From: Thelonectria olida
Taxonomy: Eukaryota > Ascomycota > Sordariomycetes > Hypocreales > Nectriaceae
Direction: 5' to 3'
DNA: 64,000 bases
Assembly: GCA_020736575.1 (NCBI GenBank)
Contig: JAGPYM010000015.1
Span: forward strand, 434,001 to 498,000
Shown: piece after piece, positions 41,365-52,797 of the stretch
Position numbering within the stretch: the first letter of the stretch is position 1
Layout of the letters: each line of letters opens with the position of its first letter
Notes under the pieces: model-generated
The model's input: only the letters and a program-made list of their open reading frames with translations
The model's database searches: none
Told to the model about the DNA's origin: nothing
Program-made: the position numbers and the translations under genes

Positions 41365-43585
41365 ATAATACCACCTATTTGTGACGGCTGGGTCTAACGA
41401 CGTGGGAGGTGTATGATCGAGTGGATCAGGACGTCGAGTTGAGCAATGTAGGCACGGTCTGGTAATGGTAGAATAGTAGATTCAATAGAACCAAGTGTGT
41501 TAATAGCTGGTGGGTTAAGCCTGCCAATTTCACCTGGAAACCCTTTTTCTATCATGAAAAATCGCAATTCTATGTAGGGAAAGGTATATCGCTTCAAGCA
41601 GCGCAGGCAGTGGAGCGATGGCACCATACGGCACCTGCATATACCAAACGCAGTGCTCAATCATTTGGTCATCGTTGTAGGGCAATCAGGAGTGAAGGCG
41701 GGATGGTTGAGAGTTGCTGCAGTATATTTAATCATTCAGATAGCATCGAGGCAGGGCTGATTATCGTACCAGATCACAACCACCATCAATGAACAGGCAG
41801 GCGGGTAACTTTACGTACCGATAGCACAGTCACGAAAGAATCGAGTCACTGGTATGCAAATGAGGCTATGTGATGATGTTGTTGGAGATATGGGGTTACC
41901 AATGCGTTCCTTCCTCCGAGTGACCAACTTATATGAAGTTCCAACAGAGGTTCGTATAGAGCAGATGAGTTATGGGAGCACCTGGAGCTTAAAGCAAGCT
42001 CGCACCGATCACTCCTGAGTTTCATGCAACGAAAAGGGATAGTGTAGTGCACTTGCTACTAATTAGCCAGAATCCTCAATATGAGTCTCTACTGCTTGAA
42101 GAGGGACAATATTATGATTGCGTTCATGGCAAACCAATGGTAGTTGGTTCCTTTGATTGTATCACAATCACACTTTTCCCCAGATCTCTTCACCGTTCGG
42201 CGATGCCGTAAGTGGCCGGCATCGCTCAGCTCTCTACATAATTACAACCCAGTGATAGAGCCGTCACCACTACCAACACTCCAAATTTCCCCGCTCGCCT
42301 TCCGCCCTGCCTCTACCCACTTTGGCATGGATGGAAACCAACCATGACACGGCCGGCCGGTCCTTGCCGGCACCAGCGAGTCAGCCACTCGGCGGCATTG
42401 TGGGCCGCTGTTCCAATAGGTTCATTCAGATCAGTGCCGGTTACCCCACGGAATATTCATGGATTTTTATTAAGTCTTGGAGGCTCTACGGGCGCAGTTT
42501 CCTGAGAAGAGAAATCATCTGACCACTTAGCTCTCCAGCGACTCTATGGAGATGCTAATCCCATAGACGTGCGACTGTCCGACTGGATTCCGATCACTCG
42601 ACACAAGCCCAAGCACGCACTTAGTTTGGTCGAGAGCTTGAGGTGGCAATGTAGAGACGACGGGGTGATTTATGCTTAACACTGAACATGGCTTAGATCT
42701 GCATAATCCGGGGAGCCATCCTGAGACAGCCAAGAGAGTGTACCAAAGTGGGAATATTTGTGGTTCGCAGTGCTTGTTCGCATTGAGTGAAAATCAGCCA
42801 ATCCAACATTGCCCAATGTACTTCGTAGTCTCCCCCAGGAAAAGAGTGCGTTGGGTATCATCCAGGGAAGAAGCCCGTGCGAAGGGCTTTCGGCCCTTCT
42901 CTCCCAAATGCCGCGCGTTGGATCTACGAATAAGACGAGTAATTTAGCTTAGATTAACTTAAGGTTTGCGACATTATTCGTATTGGTCTCGAGCTTTGCT
43001 CAGGTGCCTTTACCCCTCAAACGGGAAATCAAGGAAAACTCGGATTCCGACCGGCCGAGTATGGATTGCATCACCAGTAGTTGGCGTAAGAAGCTTGAAG
43101 GTCAAGATTATCTATCTGATAGTGCCTACTGTCATGTTCTCGCTGGAGTCGACATGGTGAGCGAAAAGATGAAAGTAAAATAGTAAATGAAGGAATGATT
43201 TTCATACAATCGAGGTTCCGCGACGCCAGCACATAATTTTAATAATCGTCAATATCATCATTTGTGCCCGATGTTGCACTTCTTAACTTGCAAATGCCAG
43301 TCAGTGTCACATCTTGATGTACGAGAAATCCACGTACCTTTATCGCGCGTCGCGGTTGCAAGGGTCTTTATCTGCACAACATGGCATGACAAGGAGGCAG
43401 GGTGTCAAGAGGCTGAAGTTGTGACGGTGTTGCATTCCACGATAGACCAGGTAGTTTGTTCACACAAACACAGCCTTGATCGAATGCATCACTATCGTAT
43501 CAACATGCAAATACTTTTAAAGTAACAATAACAAAAAATCTTCGTGATTTCTATTCTAATCTAGACTCAAGTCTTTTGGTATCTT
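41365..43585. other. 2.2 kb gene-poor stretch, nothing recognised
   Basis: Convergent 3' flanks of the membrane protein and of the sugar transporter. Short frames on both strands, none with protein features. Confidence 0.45.
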
Positions 43586-44968
43586 CTAAGCGAAATCATT
43601 GCTGTTCTTCTTCTCGTGCTCCTCAATAATAGCACCACTCTTCTCCTTATCTGCAGCCACGCCCAAAATGTCAGACTCAGTCTCCTTGGGTTGCACGACA
43701 ACCATACCGCCGCGAACCCAACAAACGGTGACGTAACCAAGCACGTAGACGAAGCCGATCATGGGGACGAGGTAGCTAATACGGGTGCCCTTGGCGTCGG
43801 CGATGGCCCCCTGAATCGGCGGGAAGATGGCACCACCAGAAACACCCATGACCAGAACACCAGCAGCGCGTCTCGTGTGGCGACCAAGGTTCCTGGTTCC
43901 CATGGCAAAGATCGTAGGATACATCGGCGCCAAGAAGAAGAAGATGGCGATGAGCACGCCGACACTAGCGGCACCGTGGCCAGCGCTGACGTAGGCAGTC
44001 AGGGCGATGGCACAGCAGGAGTAAACAACCATGATGAATTCAGATGTGAAAATCATGGCCAGGCCGGTAGCAACGAATCGGCCAACAGTGAAGGTAATCA
44101 GAGCGTAGCTCAGCATGGTGCTGGCCTTGCTGGTGGAGAGGCCGCCGTTCTCATGGGCATAGTTGATGAAGAAGGTGGCAATGGTAACCTGGGAACCGAC
44201 GTAGCAAAGCTGGGCACCGAAAGCGAACCACATGTTGTATTGCTTCCAGAAGGAGCCCAGAGCGGCTGATCCGTGTCCGTCATCCTCAATGACCGCCTCA
44301 GAAACCTCGGGGAGACGAGCGAAGAAAAACAGAACTCCAACGGCCGCGCCAGCGCAGGCAACGGCGAGGTAGACGAACTGGACATTGGTGAGGCTGTTCT
44401 GGTTCTCGCCCTGGAAGAAGTATTTCGAGGCGATGAGAGGGCCAATGAAGGAGGCAACGCCGTTCCAAGACTGGCAGAACTGTAAACGCGCGGAAGCCGA
44501 TTCGGGCTTGCCGATGACCACAGCGTACGAGTTGGCGGCCGTTTCAAGCGTGGCAAGACCGCAGGCGATGACGAGGGTGCAAGCACAGAAGCCGCCAAAA
44601 ACGGCTCGGCCGTTGCTGTTACCGTCGGCAGATTTCGCCACAGGCCAGAAGAGAATAGCACCAATAGAGTAGAGGCTCAGACCCATCAGGATGGTGAGCT
44701 TGTAACCCCGGCGCTTGAGGACTTCGGCAGCAATAGGAGAGAAGATCAGATAACCGCCGCCAAAGTACATGACCTGGAGGCCAGTGGACTCGAGACGGCT
44801 GATGCCGAGGACGGTTTGGAAATGCTTGTTGAGGACATCGAGAAGGCCGTAGGAGAAGCCCCAGAGGAAAAAGAGGGAGATGATGAGCGCCAGGGGGAAA
44901 ATGAGAGCCCGACCAGTCAGGTAGCCGCCAGCAAGCTGAGGAGCAGCGGTGGGAATTGCGCCAGCCAT
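43586..44968 (-). CDS. L-fucose permease-like sugar transporter (FHS family, MFS)
   Basis: Intronless, 460 residues, 12 hydrophobic segments. The opening 'FFLWGFSYGLLDVLNKHFQ' region is diagnostic of the fucose:H+ symporter (FHS) branch, which also includes bacterial glucose/galactose permeases. Further hallmarks are the 'ETAANSYA' block in TM4 and the 'SWNGVASFIGP' block. It is expected in the plasma membrane, importing a hexose or 6-deoxyhexose with protons. The C-terminal tail is charged and short. A TATAAA at 45061-45066 (minus) lies about 95 bp upstream of the ATG. Confidence 0.9.
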   Translation of the reverse strand: MAGAIPTAAPQLAGGYLTGRALIFPLALIISLFFLWGFSYGLLDVLNKHFQTVLGISRLESTGLQVMYFGGGYLIFSPIAAEVLKRRGYKLTILMGLSLYSIGAILFWPVAKSADGNSNGRAVFGGFCACTLVIACGLATLETAANSYAVVIGKPESASARLQFCQSWNGVASFIGPLIASKYFFQGENQNSLTNVQFVYLAVACAGAAVGVLFFFARLPEVSEAVIEDDGHGSAALGSFWKQYNMWFAFGAQLCYVGSQVTIATFFINYAHENGGLSTSKASTMLSYALITFTVGRFVATGLAMIFTSEFIMVVYSCCAIALTAYVSAGHGAASVGVLIAIFFFLAPMYPTIFAMGTRNLGRHTRRAAGVLVMGVSGGAIFPPIQGAIADAKGTRISYLVPMIGFVYVLGYVTVCWVRGGMVVVQPKETESDILGVAADKEKSGAIIEEHEKKNSNDFA

Positions 44969-45060
44969 GGTGATGATGGATAACTGGAACTGAGGAAGAG
45001 GAGAGGAATTGAGAGTGATGAGGATGAATAGAATCGACCTTGAGCTGTGAGCAGTCCATC

Positions 45061-45066
45061 TTTATA
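45061..45066 (-). promoter_or_regulatory. TATA box of the fucose permease-like gene
   Basis: TATAAA on the minus strand about 95 bp before the ATG at 44968, in a pyrimidine-rich context. Confidence 0.4.
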
Positions 45067-46489
45067 TTCTTTTGCCTCTCATAACAGCGGTCTCTTCGAG
45101 ATCCACTACCTACCCACCTCCACCAAGCTTAACTCATCCCCAGACTTCTCCAATTTCTCCAGATGGAGGTGATGTGGAGGAAAGGCTCCTCATTCTCCAG
45201 GATCCGAGTTCGGCGTGGTACCACAACTGTCGGTCCGGCATCCCCAACATCGTCTACCCCAACCGACTCTTGGCTGCACGGCACTTCCTAGCCCTCGCAC
45301 CTAAAACGCGTGGAGCAACCTCTTTCCCACGGCGTCGCCACCTTGTCCCGGTCTAGCCCAGCGATCGAGACCTCGGGAGACCATCAGAATCTTGGTATTC
45401 CGCCGAGCCACGCGCCCAATTAGAAGTCACGCGTCGCATACCAGCCCGATAAGACCAGGGTGCTTGGCTGGAAGCGGACAAGTGACCAGCCTTGAGCATT
45501 TGGGATTTGGGGGAACGCGAACCCGTTTGTAGATCGCTTCATCTTGAGCTTGACAAGCGGCACTCACACCTTGGAACTAGTTTTTCCCAGCGGGCGAAGA
45601 AAAAATGCAGCCGGCCGCCCCGTCAAAACGATGTGCCTCGACCGGCCCCGTTTTCTTCCCACTCGCTTGCGAATGTATAGGCTTTCTCCTCACCGCGCAG
45701 AGCGAGACTATTCGTATAATTGGGGCCGTTGACCATAGCTTCAGAGAATCGGACCGAGACGACATCCCGCCATCGAAGCTACCCAAGGATCGGGGCAGGG
45801 GTCGGGCTCTGGTTTCGAAAGATTCTCCCCCAAGTCCCCCAACTTCAGCTCACTTGGCGTGGTGTGGTGTATAGATTCTCGCCTGTTCAGCACACAACAT
45901 TGAGGCCATCCCCAGCCGCCTTAGGCATGTATTTCTCCGCCTTATCGCTTGAGGTCTTTTCATGACCAATGCCAATAGTAAATGTCGTCTTCATGCGGAG
46001 ATTACTGACTAGCCGAGTCTTACACCGTCGTGCTTGTGCTTCAGCTGTTGGGGCTACTGTTAATTAACTGGCATCCATATCCACTGCATCAAGGACGAAA
46101 GGACATGTTTCGAAGTCACTTCTCAGACTGTCTCAGGGGTTTGTCATAATCCCGCCGTGGTTTCATTTTCGAGAGTACGCTCGAGGTTAGTTGAGGAGCA
46201 GCTCGGGAAATACACACAGAAAATTCCACACTTTGTTTTGTTCTTGATTCTTTCCGAAATCAACATCTCAATATTCTGATGCCAAAATCTACCTAAGCTA
46301 CAACCAAACTATAACTTCAACTGGATTGTTTACGTTGCCTGGGAAAACCTGAAAAACAGTATTCCACGATACATTGATAAAGCTCTCTTCCTTCCTTTCC
46401 TTCTCTGCATTTCTCATAATATTGACTGTCCGGCTTTTCTTGATACGGCTTACCCTACATCTTATCTGTTCTTCAATTTCGAACCCAAC
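45067..46489. other. 1.4 kb intergenic stretch, nothing recognised
   Basis: Short frames only; no gene, repeat or transposon terminus seen. Confidence 0.45.
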
Positions 46490-48070
46490 TTATGCGTCAT
46501 CATCGCTGTCTTGATGGAATACCTGGTTAAAAGACGGCCCGAAGTTGCATATGGAGGTCGACCTTTCCTGTGCTCGTCGTTGCCTGGTAGTCATTCGCGA
46601 AAGGACGAGGGCCAGCTCATCTCGCACACCCTCCTCATTGTCTCCGCCTTCCGAGCCTGGCGTCTCAGGCGGCGTCTCTTTAGGCTCTTCCTTTGGCTCT
46701 CCTTCACGCTCCGTCGCTGTAGGCCTGGTGCGCCTTTGCCTCGCCTCATTGAGCCTTTCTATTTCAACTGCGACGGCGGCATCAATGCGTTCCTTGAAAT
46801 CCTTCTCCTGCCGCTCCTCATTCATTGTCGCGTAATGACATCTGCGGAATACCCCAAGACCACTCAAGATCAGCGACACTAGCTCCCAGGTGAACAAGAT
46901 CGGTAAAGCGTAGTGTAGCTGAGGATTGCAACCACGCGACCAAATATCGATCAGTACTTGATAGAGCTCATGTGCCGGAAACATATATCCGATGCGATAG
47001 AATCCCGGGCTAAGATCAAACGGCAGTATGGTCGAGGTGACATTGAAGACAATCCATGAAACGAGGGCCATTGGAACAAATGGAGCGGGTAACCAGATGG
47101 TGAAAACGTCCAGAGTGAGAAAGTTGAGATGCGCGAACAGCCATATTGCCATCCAGGACAGGACGAACTGATTCCCGTTGATGCCCCAGCCTGACTTGAA
47201 GGCCCAGATAGTGCTGATAACACACAACGAGCCGATAAAGGTGTAACTTATAGAAATCACATTGCGGGCAATGATGATTCGCCACGGGTGGACGCGGACG
47301 TATACTTTGAACGTAGCGTAGAGACCGTTGATGGTACCGAGGTAGAAGAATTCTTGGATTAGAATCAGGATGAGGACCACAGTGTTATAGATTGCCCTTG
47401 ATCCTTGTGTTGTTGGTTGGATGTTGATAGATTGGAGCTGCCACGGGATTGCCAGGACCGAAAGCGCGGTAGGGCCAGAGACGGAGGTAATGTTTCCGGT
47501 GCCATTCCCAGTACTGTATGCCACTCTGGCAGCATTGGATAGAAGCTGGAGGTTGGCTGATAGTCCCGAGTCGACTGAAGGGGCATACATGGCTTCATTC
47601 CAGATGTAGGACATCACGTCGGTATTGTCGTATGCCGCCGCCGCCGCGCCTCCGCCCAATGCCCCCTGCAATCTGCTTGATGCGCCTTGCGTCACATAGA
47701 GAGCTCCCCAGTACCTGGTCCCGCAGACTGCTTCTCGCAGATCGGCAGGGGACGGGTAGTCCGACGTTGATCGTTCAATTAAAGCGGGAAACGCATTTCC
47801 TTGGAGATGCTCATACGCACCCCGCACGGCACGCCCAATGGCGCCTCCATCATAGTCAACAAAGACGACTCTGAGATTGTGAGTATGGCTCGTCTGCAGG
47901 AACAGGGATCCAAAGATGTAGCAAAAGAGGCCAAGGAAAAGGACTTGGAGGTAGAGGAAGTTGAGGCCAGCCGCTTTTAGGAAAGGTTTGCGGGATTTTT
48001 TCAGCATTGGGCTTTTGAACGGTAGCCGGTTCTCGTAGGCCCTGGGATACAGAGATCTGAGAGACGGCAT
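46490..48070 (-). CDS. Sng1-like membrane protein (DUF3533 family)
   Basis: Intronless, 526 residues. One membrane segment lies near residues 38-60, followed by a ~150-residue lumenal/extracellular part that includes 'VVFVDYDGGAIGRAV', the typical DUF3533 opening. About five further segments occupy residues 230-410, and a long charged Glu/Arg/Pro-rich cytosolic tail follows (about 420-526). The yeast member Sng1 gives resistance to nitrosoguanidine and other drugs and is linked to lipid-asymmetry sensing; the role here is inferred. Length and layout fit the family. Confidence 0.85.
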   Translation of the reverse strand: MPSLRSLYPRAYENRLPFKSPMLKKSRKPFLKAAGLNFLYLQVLFLGLFCYIFGSLFLQTSHTHNLRVVFVDYDGGAIGRAVRGAYEHLQGNAFPALIERSTSDYPSPADLREAVCGTRYWGALYVTQGASSRLQGALGGGAAAAAYDNTDVMSYIWNEAMYAPSVDSGLSANLQLLSNAARVAYSTGNGTGNITSVSGPTALSVLAIPWQLQSINIQPTTQGSRAIYNTVVLILILIQEFFYLGTINGLYATFKVYVRVHPWRIIIARNVISISYTFIGSLCVISTIWAFKSGWGINGNQFVLSWMAIWLFAHLNFLTLDVFTIWLPAPFVPMALVSWIVFNVTSTILPFDLSPGFYRIGYMFPAHELYQVLIDIWSRGCNPQLHYALPILFTWELVSLILSGLGVFRRCHYATMNEERQEKDFKERIDAAVAVEIERLNEARQRRTRPTATEREGEPKEEPKETPPETPGSEGGDNEEGVRDELALVLSRMTTRQRRAQERSTSICNFGPSFNQVFHQDSDDDA

Positions 48071-48815
48071 CTTGAAGAACTGTTGCTCTTCCTGGTTTCA
48101 ATAACGCTTGAGGTTGGTTGGACCGCAACGACAAAATGCCAAGGAAGAGAAGAACGCCGTAGCTACACAGACCATCAACAACTGATAAGCTGCATTCAAC
48201 GATAAGATTTAGCCTTTGAGGCGCTGACACTGACGGATGGTGATTGCATGACGCTGAGGACGTAGTCTGGTTGTAGCATAGCTCCTCACTTGGTGAATCT
48301 ATCCTCGCCGGTTGGACCGAGACTTCCGAGTAATCCGTTACGGGGGCCTAGGGGCATTCAAGCATTTAATGATTTGTCGGATACAAATAATTAATAAGGC
48401 GAGCACACTATTAACGGCGTTTTTGGCGTTACATTGACAGTTCCCCATTTGGCTGGGTCATTCCTTATTGTCTCTCGACTTTGTCCGTCCGGCCATAAAC
48501 CTCAACACCACTGTCAACACGGATTATCCCACCCTTTTTCTCATTCTTGAAGATCTCTGGATGGTAGGAGCGGCGATTGAATCTGTCCGTGAGATCCAGG
48601 GGCGGAGCAACCAAGAGCCGTCGGATTCGGGCCAATGTATTGGGCCGTGGAGAAGTTATCACACGAGTCAAATGCCTATGCGGTGATTGAAAGCTGTAAA
48701 TAAAGGGATGCAATTCGCTATAAACATGCCATAAAACAGCTGTGGTATATTTCTCTTCTCTAGCCCATCATCACACTGTAATTATATTGCCACATGGCCC
48801 AGGGCCTCTTGCCTG
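48071..48815. other. Divergent intergenic stretch, nothing recognised
   Basis: Separates the Sng1-like gene (minus) from the ToxD-like gene (plus) and holds both promoters. No clear motif. Confidence 0.4.
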
Positions 48816-49895
48816 ATGAAGGCTCTTGTCACGAATCGCAACATCGCCAGTCGGCTAATAAACATGGCCTGCGGCAAGGCGATCTGTGGACCTGGTGCCC
48901 ATGTCGTTGAAGTTGCCAAACCAACCATCTCGGATAATGAAATCCTCGTCAAAGTGAAGGCAGTAGCCTTGAACCCAACCGACTTTAAGAACATCGATGC
49001 TTTCTCGCCGCCTGGATCCGTTGTTGGCTGCGATTATGCTGGCCAGGTTGCACAAGTTGGCGCGAACGCTGCCTCCAGGTGGAAAATCGGCGATCGGGTA
49101 GCTGGTCTTGTGCATGGAGGCATTTCGTCGGATCGCGGAGCCTTTGCCGAGTTCCTGAAAACCGATGCCGACCTTGCTTGGCATGTCCCTGACGAAATGA
49201 GTGATGCCGAGGCGTCAACCTATGGAATATCAGCCGTTACAGCAATGCTCTCCCTCAACCTACGGCTCAACTTGCCTTGGGCCAACGAATCAGAAACACC
49301 CGTCAGCCCTGCTGGCGAAGGGATTTTTATCTATGGGGGCTCTACTAGCGCAGGTCTTTCCCATATCCAGCTGGCCAAGGCCATCGGTTATACTGTCATC
49401 ACAACAGCTTCTCCTCGCTCATTCGACCTTGTCAAGGCTTACGGTGCCGACGCCGTTTTCGACTACCACAGCCCTTCAGTCGCTCAAGAGATTGCCAAAG
49501 GCTATTCCAGCATCGGGCACGCAGTTGACTGCTATAGCGAGGGCATGTCTACTGCGATCTGCGCCCAAGTCATCAAGAATAAAGGCGGCAAGGTGGTGAC
49601 CTTACTTCCCACCGGGAAATCTAAGACTGCAGGCGTGGAATACGACTGGGTTGTAGCATACACGTTATTTGGGAGAAGCTTTCAGATCCTGCCACCCCTA
49701 GGTCCCAAATTCGAGGCGAACGTCGAGGATCGCAAGGGCTTGGCGCGATTTTATGCAACCCTCCCGAAGCTTGTGCCGGCATTGCGACCACCCCCTATCA
49801 CGGTTAGCGAGGGCGGGTTTGAGGATCTCTTAGACGGCCTTGATAAGCTGAGACAGCATAAGGTGTCGGGTGGGAAGCTTGTCGTTATGTTTTAG
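48816..49895 (+). CDS. ToxD-like zinc-independent MDR reductase
   Basis: Intronless, 359 residues. The GroES-like domain includes ALNPTDFKNID and a GCDYAGQV block near residues 73-80. The NADPH-binding turn YGGSTSAGLS near 170-179 precedes a Rossmann fold. Zinc-ligand residues are absent. In fungi this ToxD/trans-enoyl-reductase branch includes the stand-alone enoyl reductases that serve some polyketide synthases, and also general oxidoreductases. No polyketide synthase lies in the window, so the second role is as likely. An upstream ATG at 48794 is out of frame. Confidence 0.88.
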   Translation: MKALVTNRNIASRLINMACGKAICGPGAHVVEVAKPTISDNEILVKVKAVALNPTDFKNIDAFSPPGSVVGCDYAGQVAQVGANAASRWKIGDRVAGLVHGGISSDRGAFAEFLKTDADLAWHVPDEMSDAEASTYGISAVTAMLSLNLRLNLPWANESETPVSPAGEGIFIYGGSTSAGLSHIQLAKAIGYTVITTASPRSFDLVKAYGADAVFDYHSPSVAQEIAKGYSSIGHAVDCYSEGMSTAICAQVIKNKGGKVVTLLPTGKSKTAGVEYDWVVAYTLFGRSFQILPPLGPKFEANVEDRKGLARFYATLPKLVPALRPPPITVSEGGFEDLLDGLDKLRQHKVSGGKLVVMF

Positions 49896-50205
49896 CAGGT
49901 TGTGCAATCGTTGAAGGATTTACAGCTTCACGCACAGCTGGACATGCAAGCGGCCTAACTGATAATCAGTATACAGGTTGAAGCAGCCACCATGTAGCAT
50001 GGCAAGCTTATCATGCTGCCCAGGAATAACCACATATATTCTTGTCCTAGGAACACGGTTCAGACTACAGGAATGTTCTGTCGTCGACGTCTCATTACTT
50101 CTCCAACTAGGTAGCTCGGATTGGATGTACTATTCCCTGAGGCATGATCAGGAAGTTCATCGCCGTTCTGGTTCCCATAGGCTGACCCTCGAATTTTGAA
50201 TTAAT

Positions 50206-51130
50206 CTAGGTTTGTTTCCCTCCCGCATACTCTGGCTGAACAGTATGTGCAGTTGAATCCAAGTTCCGCAGATCGCGTTTTCGGCGAAGCAAAATGCATG
50301 CTAAAACCCCTGCCAGGAGAAGTGCGAAGAAGAATGATCCAACCGCAATTCCAACAATCGCTCCCGTTGATAAATGAGACCCGTTGTCCGAGCTACTATG
50401 AGAGCTCGTCTGAGAACTATCCGTGTCGCCAGTTGCGGTTGCAGGTATCGTCGTAAGGGATGTGGCTATGCCAGTCTCTGATGCGGCAGTGGTTGAAGTG
50501 TCTGCCTGGAAATCGACAGCTCTCCAACGAATCTGGATAGGATATGCGACTTGCCAAGAGTTACTCATACCCGGTGAAAGAGTGAACTTCCTCGTAGAGA
50601 GTGTCTCCTGATTGGTGATATCATCCATCACAACCACCTCAGTTGAAGTTGACAGAAGACTCATGCAAGCCCAGAAGATACCATCTGGGTTAGCTCCCGG
50701 ACATCGATAGCCTACTCTCGGTTAAGACTCCCTCAAAAACCACATGAAATACCTTACGCCGCGGGGCTTGTTACTTACTCTTGGGGCAGCAAAATGCAAT
50801 CGTTTCCCCGGAAGCTGAATCCAGCTCTGTTGGCGACGAAGGAGGATCGCATGCCCTGTATTGCGATGGACACACGCCTGGGGAGTAGTAACTCGTCATC
50901 CACTCGTAGGGTTCTGTGTAGCTATTTTCGGATGGACAACAGGTACTGATTGCACAGCCTTGTGTCTGGTAAGTCCATGGCATTCCCAGCCCCCCGGTGT
51001 TCATATCATATAGCTTCGATAAACAGTCATCTGGAAACGAGGCCGTCGTTGTCAGCGGGCCGAGATTTGTTGATGTGGTGAAGTCTGGAACGGAGATTGT
51101 CGCATCTCCGATAACCGAGGTGACTCCCAT
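50206..51130 (-). CDS. Single-pass fungal membrane protein with cysteine-rich ectodomain (276 aa)
   Basis: Two exons, 51130-50779 and 50684-50206, across a 94-bp GT-AG intron. The N-terminal ~125 residues hold about nine Cys, including two CC motifs. A Ser/Thr-rich stalk then leads to one membrane segment near residues 225-250 (GAIVGIAVGS...), a basic stop-transfer RRKR and a short cytosolic tail. This layout is common in fungal surface proteins of unknown function that resemble sensors. No cleavable signal peptide is obvious at the chosen ATG, so a 5' exon may be missing or export may rely on the membrane segment. Confidence 0.75.
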
Positions 51131-51487
51131 CGTCTTTCACATGGGGATCAAAACGCGGTATAGTAGGAGGCAAGGTGGTTGAAATTAAAAATGGGAAACG
51201 CCTTATTCTTTATAGCTAAGGCATCGAGCAGGCACAAGGATGGCGAGACCTTAAGTGGCGCTGAGCTGATTAGATATCTAACTCTATACGGTACCAAGAA
51301 GGGCTCGAACTGAGGAGCTGAAGTGAGACTATTCCGTGTCCTGACTAGTATGTGGCTTTCAAGTGTGATGAGTCGGTATGTGTCTCATCCTCACTGGTAT
51401 AGTGTCAAGCCACATCTTCCCTGCGGCCACTGAGCTGGAACCTCTGTCTTCGGCTGGCCGCCCGCTGTGGCTTCTATCGGTCCTCAA
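51131..51487. other. Intergenic stretch, nothing recognised
   Basis: Promoter side of the single-pass membrane protein gene, ending at the MITE. A TATA-like TATAGTAGG on the plus strand is not convincing. Confidence 0.35.
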
Positions 51488-51703
51488 TACCGTAGATTCT
51501 GAGGAAATCCGGGTGAGACGGCGCAATTGCTAAGGACCTTAGTGAGCACATCTGCTCGCCGGATCTAGCTACTCCCCGTTGAAAGTTAACAGCCTTCCCT
51601 TAAATACGGAATGCATACTAATTGTATGAAAGAATCTCACTTGTAGTACCTAGCTAGCCCCTTGGTCTTGCGCCGTCTCCGGATTTCCTCAGAAGCTACG
51701 GTA
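51488..51703. mobile_element. MITE with about 35-bp terminal inverted repeats and TA target duplication
   Basis: The left terminus at 51490-51526 (starts CCGTAG, then ATTCTGAGGAAATCCGG) and the right terminus at 51668-51701 are inverse complements, differing by one substitution and a 3-base gap. TA dinucleotides flank both ends (51488-51489 and 51702-51703), as for Tc1/mariner insertions. The 212-bp element has no coding capacity, so it is a non-autonomous element that would need a transposase from elsewhere. Confidence 0.85.
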
Positions 51704-52797
51704 GTCATACCGGCATCGTTAGCAATAGGAACTCGAGCATCTGGCTCATTTACGACTTGACACATTAAACAATATTGTCACCAAACGGCAGTGGTGGCAC
51801 CCTTGCATTTCCGCAGTTAAGCCCCAAGATCACCTGCTACGTAGTAGATCGCTTACACAGCCCAAGGCATCTCAGAAGAAGAACTCGCTATGTTGCTGCG
51901 CCTCTTACTCGAGATCGCACATTTTTGGGGGTTTATGTTATGTTAGGTCGTGGTGCGGTGCATAGAGCCAAACGCAACTGTAGGTGGTTTGGGATTCTAG
52001 AAATTCTGCCCAACCAGCCAAGCCAAGAGGGCGATAAGGCCATCAGCCAAGACATTTCGTTTCTCCGATGATGACTGCTCCACATGGCAATTAGCCTGTT
52101 CCTGTTTACATACCTTGAGACGTTCTGGCGTTATCCAGCCGGAAATCAATCCGGAATTCCGTGAACCCTCGCCCAACAACGCCAAGGCGCCAGTCCGTTC
52201 CTATGTAACGTTGACAAGAATAAGAACAGAGCAATAGCGAGAGCGCAGGCATTTGGAGGAGCGTGATTCTCCAGCTAGACCGCCTTAATTCTGTATGACC
52301 GTCGTCTAACACCCTCACCCACCCGGTCAATGGCCTGCAGATAGCAATTGAGATATTATTTTCACATCAATCGCTTAACCAACTGTCTCCGCGTCGGTTC
52401 CCTTCTTTCGGAGCAGGGCCCGAGTCAAGGAGTAGAGTTCGCCGATGAGTGGACCTTCCTTATCGCAGGCAGAATGGAGAAGTGACTAGGGCTCAAACAA
52501 GACGTGATCGCCATGTCAAGATACCAGGTTGATAGCTGTACCATAGTATTATCTTGATGGCACTCGTTGACTAATAATCAACTGGCCAAGATACAGGGAG
52601 CCATGTTTGGCTCCAGCCATCGACTATAAATTATGAACCTCACCTCGGTCTTCACCAAGGTCCACCGAGAAGTGTTCGGAACGTCCCTCATCACTCCTCG
52701 CTTGTGAGAGAATTATTCGCTCTAGAGTCTAGAGCTCTTTCTATCAACAAATAATTTCTTATCAATTCCAAGCTGACGTTCGTTCACACCAAGCAAA
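51704..52797. other. 1.1 kb intergenic stretch upstream of the asparaginase
   Basis: No gene. A TATAAATT lies at 52625-52632, about 170 bp before the asparaginase ATG, and the leader is AT-rich. Confidence 0.4.

Noticed and set aside
43616..44269. Plus-strand frame of 217 codons
   Set aside because: Antisense of the fucose permease-like gene; the intact transporter on the other strand explains the open frame.
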